Of a stretch of 64,000 nucleotides of DNA, positions 1-11,756 are shown piece by piece (positions within the stretch are counted from its first letter, which is position 1; the number at the start of each line of letters is the position of its first letter). Made by a program: the position numbers and the translations under genes. The DNA lies in the NCBI GenBank assembly GCA_031761405.1, contig JASEVX010000001.1, positions 113,695,516 to 113,759,515 of the forward strand, in the 5' to 3' direction. The notes beneath the pieces were generated by a model. The model was not told where the DNA came from, did not search any database, and saw only the letters and a program-made list of their open reading frames with translations. This stretch comes from Serripes groenlandicus. Its lineage: Eukaryota > Mollusca > Bivalvia > Cardiida > Cardiidae.

Positions 1-10
1 GTTTATCTTT

Positions 11-204
11 TTAACCCTTTCCCACATGCAACAAGTATACAGCAGACAACTTTGAAAACATTTTAACAAATTGTGACAAATCTGATTCTGACAAAGTATA
101 ATTATTGCATAAGGTAAAAAAATAATCATCTTTTGTCACAATGTTTTCAAAAGTTGTCTGCTGCAAAAGAGTTAACATGGGTATATATATGTGAAAGGGT
201 AACG
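11..204. mobile_element. TTAA palindromic MITE, copy 1
   Basis: Begins TTAACCCTTTCCCACAT and ends near GTGAAAGGGTAA, with internal CAGCAGACAACTTTGAAAAC answered by GTTTTCAAAAGTTGTCTGCT. Eroded, with the central hairpin partly lost. It lies about 90 bp before the first visible SYCP2 exon. Confidence 0.75.
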
Positions 205-296
205 ATTTTCTTCTTGTGCTCAAAAGTCAGTTCTTACAACAGTATGATTAGTTATAAATGTGTGTTAATTGGTTCAAACTTTTTTTTCAATTTTAG

Positions 297-3200
297 AAAA
301 TGGAATTTCAAGTAACAAAACAAGTAATTGAACTCCTTGAAGATGCAACTAATAATGCTTCTGCACTTTACAAGATCAACAGACAATTGTTGCAAAAATT
401 ATCAAAGGTAATGATACTCTAATGTTCAGTCCTGTAAATCCCATATATGCCAGTCTTTTTCAACTGAATGGAAAGCAAATTTTCTAAAGTAAATCAGACT
501 ATACTTATTCCTTCCGACTCCCTGACTGAAGGAGAAGGGATATTTTATTAACAGCTTTTAGTTGTAGGCTAAAGCAAAAGCTAAGGTATGGATTGGTCAT
601 AAATCTAGCCTGCCAGTTTTAGGAGTTATCTCAAATTACAATTTTTCTTGTTTGCCCATTTCCTTACGTATTTATAGAAGTATCAACTCCAAACTTTGTG
701 TGCTGAGCCCTGCTAACTAGTTGGTAGCAATGTGGTCTGTCAATCCATGTGTTTTAGTGCATTTCCTAGCTTGGCCAACATTCCTTCAGACGATTGACAA
801 AATTAAATGTAACACAAATTCTTAAAAACAAATGGGCCGACATGTATGTGGAAAAGCAGCCAATTACTTGGAAAGACTATTGTGAGGCACACTGGTGTGA
901 GAAAGCTAGGAAATGCTATAGGTAGGTTAACTTGCAGCCATGATATGACTGATTGATTGATTGGGGTTTAACGCTGTTTTTAACAATTTCTCAGTTATAT
1001 CACATTGGCCAGTTCACCTACTCATGCATTTCCTGGTTTTCTCACACCAGTACTCCACACAACAATCTTTCTAAGCAACTGACTGCTTTTCCACATAGAC
1101 TTAGCCCATTGGTGGAAGACGAATGACGCATGTCGCATTGACTTTTGTCAATCGTCGGAAAGAAAGTTGGCCGAGTCGGGATTCAAACTCACAACTTCTG
1201 GATTGACAGCCTGCGTCTGATATGACCGATAAATTGTTGCTGAAAAGAGTTAAATTCCAATGAATCAATCATACTTGATGTGTAGATAGCTTGCGATTTG
1301 CAGACGTACAGAGTATAAAATTTGCTTTTTAGTCTGCATATTTTTGGAGTTAATTCCCCTGTGTGTTTTTTTTTGTCCAACGATATTCTTGGCATGCAGA
1401 CGAAACATGTTTACCATGAAACGCTATTGTTTGCAAAAAACTATGCTCTTTTGGTCCTAGTGTTAGGTGAAACCCTTTTTGCTTCATTTAAAGATTTGCA
1501 TGGAATCTGTAATAACTTATGGCAATTAATTGAAAATGTGCACATATCTTAAATGTCTTATAGGTCATTAGACATTCTTAGTTCTACAATTCTGACTTGC
1601 AAGTTATCATTAGTAAGACGCATTTTTTTAACTTAAAAGATTAAAAAAGGAATGTTTTGTGCAATTCTGTTTTTACTGAAATATTGCTCATGTCTTTTAG
1701 GTTATTATCCCCTCGCTCCGGGATTCGCTCTAATGTATGTGTCCCTAATGATGTCATCGCTCTAGCGATTTTATCCAATTTTCATGAAACTTCACACTCA
1801 TGTTCACTAACATTGCGTTTTGTGTACAATTCAGTGTTTCACTAATCTAGCTCAAAGGTCAAGGTCACAGTGACTTATATTTCTGTATGAAACGACATCA
1901 TCACACTTATTTTCATTTTCATGAAACTTCACACACATGTCGACTAACATTTCCCCTTGTACAAGTTCGCATTTCACCGACCTAGGTCAAAGGTCAAGGT
2001 CACAGTTACTGTTGGACTTCTGTATGAAAAGATGGCATCACTCTAGTGACTTCATTTCTTATCCGATGTTCATGAAACTTCAAGCACATATTCACCAGCA
2101 TCACCTTTTGTATGAGTTCACGCTTCACTGACCTAAATCAAAGGTCACAGTGACTATTATACTTATGTAAAAAATGACGTCATCACTCTTGTGACTTTAT
2201 TTCTTATCCGATTGTTATAAAACTTAAATCATATGTTCACAATTATCTCTTCTTGTACAAGTTTGAATTCCACTGACCTAGGTCAAAGTTAAAGCTCACA
2301 GTGACTATAATACATTTGTATAAAACAAATTCATTGCTCTAGCAATTTGTTGACATAATTCCTTCATATATCATATACAGGTTCAATGTCAAGAGAGTCT
2401 TGAGGGTTTTGCATTTTACCAAGCTATGTCAAAGTTCAAGGGTCAAGGTCAGAATGAATATGATGTGTCTTTATGAAACAACTTCATCTCTCTAGCACTT
2501 TCATTTGGAGTCAGAATTTCTCCATACTCCGACTCATACACAGGTTTATTGAAAGGTGAGCATGGACGGGTTCCTGTTTCACTGATTTAGACTAATGTCA
2601 CAGTGAGGGGATTTGTATCTTTAGCAATGCTCTTGTTTTATAGGTTTTCTGAACAGGTACTATAACTTGACTATTTAGCTCTCTTGAGCATGAAGTGCTC
2701 AAGGTGAACTTTTGTGATCACCTTTTGTCTGTCGTCCTTGTGTCATGGGGTGTGCATCGTGCATGGGGTGTGCATGCGAGGTCAAAAACTAAGTCACAAG
2801 ATCTAATTGAAGGATAATCTTATGAACACTGGAGGCCACATTTCTAACTTGATCAGGTTGAAACTTGAATATATAGGTCATATCCAGTCAAAAACTAGTT
2901 CGCTAGGCCAAATTGAAGTGAAATCTTGTAACACTCGCATTAGCTTACCTGACTGCAAAATGAGTTATTTTGATTGACTTTAGGGTTGGCATAACTCCAT
3001 GACCATCATGGCCCTCTTGTTTTATCTTACCAAAACCATTTGTGTGTGGAGTAAGTCATCTTTGTTGACAGTTCTAGCTTTTCCAGGTAAGATTTTCACT
3101 GACTTGCAGTGCCCTCGTTTTGATATGTCAGTAGAAGCAACATCGGCTCCCATTTCAGTTGCTTTAATTTCATTCATATACATCATACATGTATAGATTT

Positions 3201-6200
3201 TTATTTGAACCAGCACAAATCAGACTTAGGTTACAAGTTTTTTATTCGCTTGTTCTCTCTATTTTTCAGGAGCTATTTCAGAATGAAGAAGACAGTTCAG
3301 AATTGTGCCCTATTGCACTAGATCTGCTTCAGGCAATACAGCATTTAACCAGACACAGTCAAGGATGCTTTGCTTCTCTTGATGAAGCTGGAATTCTAGA
3401 GCTGATATCAGGTATTGGTTGATTAACTGTTACCCTTTCCCACATACTACAAATCAGCAGCAGACAACTTTGAAGCCATGTTGGCACAAAACGTGAAAAA
3501 TCTCCATTAATTAAGGTTTATAAATTTATTAATTATAGTTGAAAATGTTGTGGCAAAAGGAGCAATTACTCAAAAACATTTTCAAAAGTCTTCTGCTGCA
3601 GAGGCGTCGGAAAGCTTATTTTTTTAGGGAATTATAGTATATACTGCACTAGTGCTTAGATTCATCAAGGATCTTTAGCCAGAAACTGACTTGATATTAG
3701 TAAAATGTATGAAGGCCATAAAAACAGTGCTGATTATTTTCATGACATATGTACACCACTTAACAATACAATGTATACAAGATATTTTGTCCAGCTATAT
3801 ACTGCTTGGAATCATTTTTATCTGACAAATGTAATATTGCTAATTTAGACCAGAACAGAACACAACATTTATTCGACAGGTACATAATACACAGTTAATA
3901 GTTTTACAATAAATATACATTTTTATACAGCTAGTCAAGAATGTTTCATGGTTTTTAAATAGCAAAACTACAGTATTGAACTTGTTTCCCATTTGAGCTG
4001 TTTTAAAGATACTTCCAAAGGCTAAAACATTGTAGTTTTTCTGTGCTTTGGCTATTTTTTTTATTATTAGATATCATACATTTCAGCAATGCTGGGAAAA
4101 ATACTTCAAAGACTTACAAAAAATGGATTTCAAAGTGATGTTCAAGTGTTTATAGAGTGCTGCTCAGAGACTGTCTTGGTAAGTGAGCAATTTAACCCTT
4201 TCTCACATATGGCATTTCTGCAGCAGACAACTTTGAAAACATCTAGAAAGAAATATATATGGAAAATCTCTGAAAATGAAGGTATAATTACTGAAAAGAG
4301 TTGAAAACTTTGTGACAGAAGGAGAAATTGCTTGTTTTGAGCAAATTTCTCCTTTTGTAACAATGTTTTCAAAAGTCGTCTGTTGTAAATGCGTCAGAAA
4401 GGGTTATATGAGTTTAGATATGGAAGCTCTTAATTTAAAGGTGAAGTAATTTTGTGTAGAGTTGAAAACACTGACAAAATAAGAAATCTTGTTTTCCAGT
4501 TTTTTAGCTCACTTATAAATGCACAAAGTGCCTCAAGGTGAGCTATTGTGATCACTTTTTATCCGTCCATCGTCCGTTGTGCATCGTCAATATTACCTTC
4601 AAGATTAATCAGAACATTCATCTCCACTAAATCTTTGACAAATTCGAAACTGGATCACATGAGGCCAAAAACTAGCTCACTATGTCAAATTGAAGGAAAA
4701 TCTTCTTAACACTCTAGAGGATGTATTTTTTACTTGAGCATGTTGAAACTTTTTTATAAGAATGTTTGTCTTGATAATATGTAGGTCAAGTTTAAATATG
4801 GGAGATTTTGGGTCAAATTGAAGGAAAATCTTGTTAACACTCTAGACGCTGCAATTTTTGCTTCAGCAGTTTGCCATTTGGTCAGAATGTTTGTTTTAAT
4901 GATATCTAGTAGGCTAAGGTTGAGTGGTTAGCGTCGGGGATTTTCCTGGTTCGATCCCCAGTCGCGGCACTACAGTCATGGTGGAGTGCCCTTGGGCAAG
5001 GCACATTTTCTAGCCTAGTACTGGTTTGTTTACCCAGGGATCATGAATAATTAAATTTAATTGCGCGCTAAATGACCTTAGCTGTCGATGCGCCATAAAA
5101 CAATATATGTTCATTCTAGTAGGCCAAGTTCGAATAGGGGTCCGCAATTTTTCACTAGTTTGACATTTTGTCAGAATGGTTGTCTTAATGATATCTAGGT
5201 CAAGTTCAAATATGGGTCAGAAACTAGGTCACTAGATTAAATTTTTAACTTGAGCATGTGAAACTTTATCAGAATGTTTGTCTTGATGATATGTAGCTAA
5301 ATTAGAATATGTGTCATGTTGGGTCAAAAAGTAGGTCACTAGGTCAAAATTGAAGGACAATCTTGTAAACACTAGACGCTGCAATTTTTGCTTCAGCAGT
5401 TTGCCATTTGGTCAGAATGTTTGTTTTAATGATATCTAGGCTAAGTTCGAATAGGGGTCATATTGGGTTAAAAACTAGGTCACTAGGCCAAATTGAGGAA
5501 AATAATGTTAACACTCTGGAGGCCTTATTTTTACTTTGAGCAAGTTGAAACTTGTCAGAATGTTTGTCTTGATGATATCTAGTCCATGTTCAAATATAGG
5601 TCATATTAGGTAAACTAAAATAGGTTACTAGGCCAAATGAAGGAGTTTTATTCAAATCTTTTTTCAGAATAATTGTGTTGATGTGTATTGCATTAGAAAT
5701 CACATTGCATAATTCAGGTGAACGATCTAGGGCCATCATGGCCCTCTTGTTTCATTAACCTCTTCCAACATACAGACACCTTTTAATGCCTCTGCAGCAG
5801 ACAACTTATGAAAACATTGTACTTTTCTTTTTGCCCAGATGGTTTCAAAGTTGTATGCTGTAGAATTGCTGTCAGTAGGAAACCTTCAGTCTTGTAAGAT
5901 ATCGATTTTTCCATGCTACTTGTTGTACAATACAAACCAATTTATCGCTCCTGCAACATAATATTCCATATGTACACAATCTGAGAAATTTCATATTGAA
6001 ATATATTTTTCCCTACAGAAGTGAAATTGTTGTCATTTTATGAGCTCCTATTAGAAGTAAAAAGCAGGATTGGTATTAGAATGCTTTGACTTTGAATATC
6101 ATTTGATCAGAGATTTGTTTAACTTATCTGCTTGAAGTTTGAAATTGATATTATTCACAAAGGCTATTGAAGCGCAGTCTTGCAGCAGACACTTGCTGGT

Positions 6201-9200
6201 TACAATTGACAACCCTGCCAAGACTTTTATGAAGTTAAAACTTATCTATCTTGTGCACCATTTTAGAATTATCGTAAAATGTAAATTTCATGAATGTATT
6301 CACTATACAAAAGACTTTCTGTTTGTGTAATTAAAAAGAATCTTCCATGTTTGATTTCTTACGATCTTAAATTTGTTTGTAAAATGTTCGGCCCCTTCAA
6401 TTTTGGTGCACCCTTGGGGCAATTTTATTGGCCCTAAAAGCAAATCCTTTACATATCTCAGATGTCATTCTATGGACATGACTCTGTGTTTAATAATCTG
6501 TTTAAGTAAATGAAAATATCCACATTATCCCTTTCCCTCATATAGACACTTTTTGAAGCCTCTGCAGCAGACGGCTTTTTGAAAATATGTCGACAAAAGA
6601 AAAAATTGCTCAAAACAAGCTATTTCTCCTTTTTTCACAGTGTGTTCATATCTATTCCATTCTTGTACTTTCATTTAAAGGGAGTTTCCAAATTTGTTCT
6701 GGTATGTTTTCAAAGTCATCTGTTGCTGATTTGTTGGATGTGGGATATATTTAAAGTTTGAGTGCGAAATGAGCCCTGCACTTCATGATACCATGCAGGA
6801 CTACAATATTGCTTGCATAACAGATTCAGCATTAAAAATAATCAGTGCTTGTGAAACAGATTATCATTTTTATTGTTTGTCTAATTTTATCTTTATAGGC
6901 AATAGCTGACTCAGAGCCAGCAGGTGAGGAAAGACACTTGTACAAATTCATCTGTATTTATTTAGACTTTTATACATGGTTTGTCAGGAAATTGTGTGGC
7001 ATTTTATACAATCATGTATTCTTGAATACTGAGTTCTTTTTATGTTTCTGCAGCAGACAACTTCAGGAACATCAAGAGATTTGTTGTTCCATCAATATGA
7101 TACCACAATTCCCTCTCCCCCTGACTTCATGTATACAATGATAAACATTGCAATTTTGATTATATATAGATAGTTGTAGGAATTAAATTATTCAGTACAA
7201 TTGTTTAATGGTCAATTCTTTGGGAAAGGAAAAGGACAATATAGTTATGCACTTAATGAGCATTCTACTTTTGTCAGTGTTTTCAACTCAATCCAATGAA
7301 TATATTTTCATTTATACAGATTTCACATAATTTTGCTTCAATATGGTGTCTACTGGAGAATTTTTAATTAGGCAAAGGGTAAAAGAATGACATTTTTACA
7401 TGTATATGAATGATATCAATCTCCTACCATTTTGATATACAAGTATACAATATGGGCTGTAAATGTAATAAGGATTTATAGTCGGCTAACAGCTAATGAG
7501 CCGTTTCACGTGAAAACCAACATAATGGAATCTATGTAATGTATCGATCCAGTCCCGGCAGGCTTATCCGGGCCGACTCATTCTGTCTCAGGGAAGTAGA
7601 GGTATAGATTAATGATTCCCGAAACAAAAAATCCACAGGATGTAGGCTTATGCTGATCCGATTCGATACTTAACACAGAGACAACAATGTTGGGTTTCTC
7701 GTGGAAAGGCTCATATGTTTGGTTTAACCCTTTTCCACATACTGACGCCTCTAGAACAGACGACTTTTAAAACATTGTGGCAAAAGGAGAAATTGCTTAT
7801 AATCAGCAATTTCTCCTTTTGCCACAATGTTTTCAATAATTAAACTTTCTTTTGTAGAGATTTTCAATATTTTTGCTTAGAAAATTTCACAAGAAAATCC
7901 ATTTTAACTCTTGTTTTTGTCTATTAGTACAAATAATTTCATAATCAAACAAAATTAAAAAACAAAACAAATACAAATGAAGAACCGATGTCACAATTCC
8001 ACGAATGATCAAATTTAATTTACATAACACAAGTTTTTGTACAATCATTGACTTTTGGTATTAATTTTTCAGCTTTTAATTTAAAGTTGCATTATAATTG
8101 CTGTTGATTTTGAATGAATTGTTTTATTTTCAAATATATTTCTCTGTTTCCTATAAGACCTACATTTGGAAAGGTATTTTAGAAATGAGTCCAATCAAGT
8201 AAGACAAATAATACAGTAGAAAAAACTCTTTTATTAGGAAAAATGATATTAAAATCCTTATTTTGTCCTTCAATACCTATTTTTAGTGAGATGAATATTT
8301 TAATTACCCAAAACATAGGATAAGGTTTTTAGTAATGAGATATGTTGGGAAAAGGCTAGCTTACTTTTTTTTGTTAAGACTATAATGGGCCATTGACCCA
8401 TCATGAGACATTCCTAGATTGAACCTTACCATATTTCCTTTTATTAAAATTTTTCAGCTAAACCTAAAGTTATTTTGGGCCTCTTTGTTGGACTGTTGGA
8501 ACTCTTAGGGCACTCAGCACTTGTGTTTAAAACAAGGATGGAGGTATGATTTTACAGTCCTTACATTGTATTATGCCAACGACTTCAAAGAAACTGATGG
8601 GGCATTTTGCTTTGCTGTTCTTTGGTTTTTTTGTTACACTTTTTAGCTCACTTGTGCACAAAGTGCTCAAGGTGAGCTTTTGTGATCAAATTTTGTTTGG
8701 CGTCCAAGTTTGCGCGTCGTCAACAATTGCCTTGTTAACACTCTACAGGCTACATTTTGCATCTGATCTTCATGAAAGTTTATCTCTATCAAATATTGTA
8801 CAAGTTCGAAACTGGGCCACATGAGGTCAAAAACTAGGTCACAAGGTCAAATTGAAGGACAATCTTGTAAACACTCTAGAGGCCACATTCTTACTTTGAG
8901 CATGTTGAAACTTTATCAGAATTTGTCTTGATGATAGGTAGGCCAAGTTCGAATATGGGTCATGCCGGGTCAAAAACTAGGTCACTAGGTCAAATTGAAG
9001 GAAAATATTGATAACATTCTAGAGGCTGCAATTTTTGCCTCAGCCTCAAATTTTGTCAGTATGTTCCTCTTTATGATATCGAGGTCAAGTTCAAATATGG
9101 GTCAAATACTAGATCACTAGGTCAAATTGAAGGAAAATCTTGTTAACACATTGGAGGTTGCATTTTTAACTTGAAAATATTGAAACTTTGTCAGAATGTT

Positions 9201-11756
9201 TGTCTTGATGATATGTAGGCCAAGTTTGAATATGGTTCATCATCATCACTGTCCAGTCAAAAACAAGGTCACAAGGCCAAATTGATTAAAAATCGTGTTA
9301 ACACTCTAGAGGCTGCAATTTCTTCTTCAGCAGCTTCGAATATGGGTCATATTAACTCTAAAACTAGGTCACTAGGTCAAATTGAAGGAAAATCTTTTCA
9401 ACACTCTGGAGACTGCATGTTTTATTTCAGCAGTTTGAGACTTTGTCATGTGTTTTGCATTAGAAATCTCACTGCATAATTCAGGTTAGCGATCTAGGGC
9501 CATCATGGCCCTCTTGTTTAATATACCATAATTATGAATTGCATATGGTACTGTCTTTAATTTTTTTATATTGGATATCATGAAAATATAGCTGTCAAAG
9601 CTGAATTAATTTTTCATTTCGAAAAACAATATATTTCTTTTTTTAGCTATTATAATGGCCTGATGCCTGAATTGTCTGTATGTCCTTCGTCAATTTTTCT
9701 TTAAATGACATTTTCTCCAAAACAGTTTCTTGGATTTAAGTAAACTTGGTTAGAATGATCCTTGTGTGGTCCTTTTTCAAATTTGTTAAAAGAAATTAAT
9801 TCCATGCAAAAACTCTAGTTGCCATGGCAACCCAAACAAAAAACTTTTAAAAAAAAAGATATTTGTTGTGTAGCAATGTCTATTTGTCCTCTTCCAATTA
9901 TACTGCAAGTGTCAAAATTGGCCCCACTCAAGGGGTCACCTGTTTTACAAAGAGATATATCTAGGGAAAAACTTTGAAAATATTCTTGCTGAACCAGAAA
10001 GGCCTAGAGCTGAGATACTTTGTGTGTAGCATTGTCTAATTGTCCTCTACCAAGGTTGTTAACATTTTGCCCTTGCAGCAATGATTTTAAAAAAGAAATC
10101 TTAAATAAAAATGTTTATCTCATCAAAATCTTCTAGTCTGTTTTAGAAGTTCATGTAAATGGTCATAAAATACTGATTGTATAATACAAAAATGTTGCAA
10201 TGTGAGACTAGGTCATCAAGTGTGAATTAGCCTGGGGCAATTTTAATTTTCAAATTTTAGCTCTCTTAATAAGATACTTTTTGGACTGCTGAATATATAA
10301 CATTATAACATTATCATATTATAATATTTCTTAGTTGTTCTTTAACATAATTTGTAAAAGTCATATTTATTGGTTGAAAAGAATCACCAACTGTGACAAA
10401 ACAGGTCTTGTATTTCAGAAAAATTCATTCTGAACAATTGATTAATGTGTAATACGAATAATGATGTAATTGTGACATACTTTATGGCTTTAGGTTCTCA
10501 AAGCAGTTAATAATTTGCTGGAACAGTGCCCAATACATACAAAGGAAACAGTTCTTGATAGCAAAGCTGTTCAGCAAAAAGTGTAAGTTGATTCCTTTAA
10601 AATAATAATCTATTTTTGTTTCATAATTTAAGAAAATAGAACTATAGATACAGATCAAACTTTAAATGCTTGATAATAGATCTATAATGAAATTTTGAAG
10701 TATACCTTGTTTGAAGAACTGATATGAAACTGCACTACCAGCTGAAAATAAATAAGTCAAAAGCTGTATATGTTTTTTAATTGTGTTCAAGGTATTTGAA
10801 GATGATCCTTTATATTCTATAAATTTCCTTTCAGCACTGCTTTGGTAGACATGGTTGTTTACATTGGAGGTATGTTGACCCTGACTGATTGATTTGTTAC
10901 ATTTATATAAATGCTACTTAATATCTTAAATTTCTGAAAAAAATCAGCGCAAATTTAAATGAATAAAGAATGAAAATAATTGGGACAGCTCTGCAACAAC
11001 AAACAAATAGTTGCTAAGAAAATCTAGTTGAAATACGACAAGATCAAGATTAAGTTCAAATTTGGTCCCTATTTGATTATTCTGAGGGCTGTTCCAGTAA
11101 AAAATATACGAATGGCCAGCAATTTTTAGGGTACCACCTATCAAGTTTTAATTATTTTTTCCACACTAATTTTAATTTTAAAAACATCCCCCACCCACCA
11201 ATTAACAGCTTGTTGTTCCTGTTTTACATAGAGATATAGGGAAAAACTTAGAAATCTTCTTGTTAAGTATTAACTGGTACACAAACATTTCTTTGTTGAC
11301 CTTCTAAGTCATATTAACAGTAAATAACTGCATGATCTGTGTTCCTCTTGGGCCTCTTGTATTGGCTTACCTGACTGCAAAATGAGTTATTGTGGTTGGC
11401 ATGACAAATCCCATTACATAGCTCTGGTGAGCGATCCAGGGCCATCATGGCCCTCTTGTTTCTTTATGTCATCTAGGCCAAGATTGATTGTGGGTGATTT
11501 AGGGTTAAAAACTAAGGCATTAAGTCAAATTTAAGAAAAAATATTTTTGCAACAGACATAATCCCTAGTTTCTTGCCTACACATGTTTAGTTTGTTTTCC
11601 TTTTTTGTATCAGATTATGAATTCCAAGTGGGTGTCATTGAATGTATAATGAGATTATTTCCACGTAAAGCCAGGCAGAGATATGCATCAATGTTTTTCC
11701 AAGATGCTCAGATGATGGAAGAATTTTTGATGATAAGAGATAAAGTATTTGAAACA
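297..11756 (+). CDS. SYCP2: SYCP2 exons 1-8: N-terminal armadillo-repeat-like domain
   Basis: Eight exons give about 240 residues of amphipathic helices, read from 300. Runs such as ALDLLQAIQHLTRHSQ, AMLGKILQRLTKNGF and ILGLFVGLLELLGHSAL have the alternating hydrophobic pattern of ARM/HEAT-like helices. The block GDYEFQVGVIECIMRLFP corresponds to a GDYDLQVG-type block in vertebrate SYCP2. Exon phases are 0/1/0/1/0/2/1/0 and are mutually compatible. Exon 4 (6899-6923) is a 25-nt mini-exon encoding AIADSEPA plus one base. It is supported by frame continuity and good splice sites, but it is the least certain member. In the family this domain is thought to mediate axis or chromatin contacts; that role is inferred here. 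Confidence 0.87.

Noticed and set aside
4915..4975. Functional tRNA gene
   Set aside because: A and B boxes are present, but no cloverleaf or 3' acceptor forms, and the sequence continues into a SINE core with target duplications.
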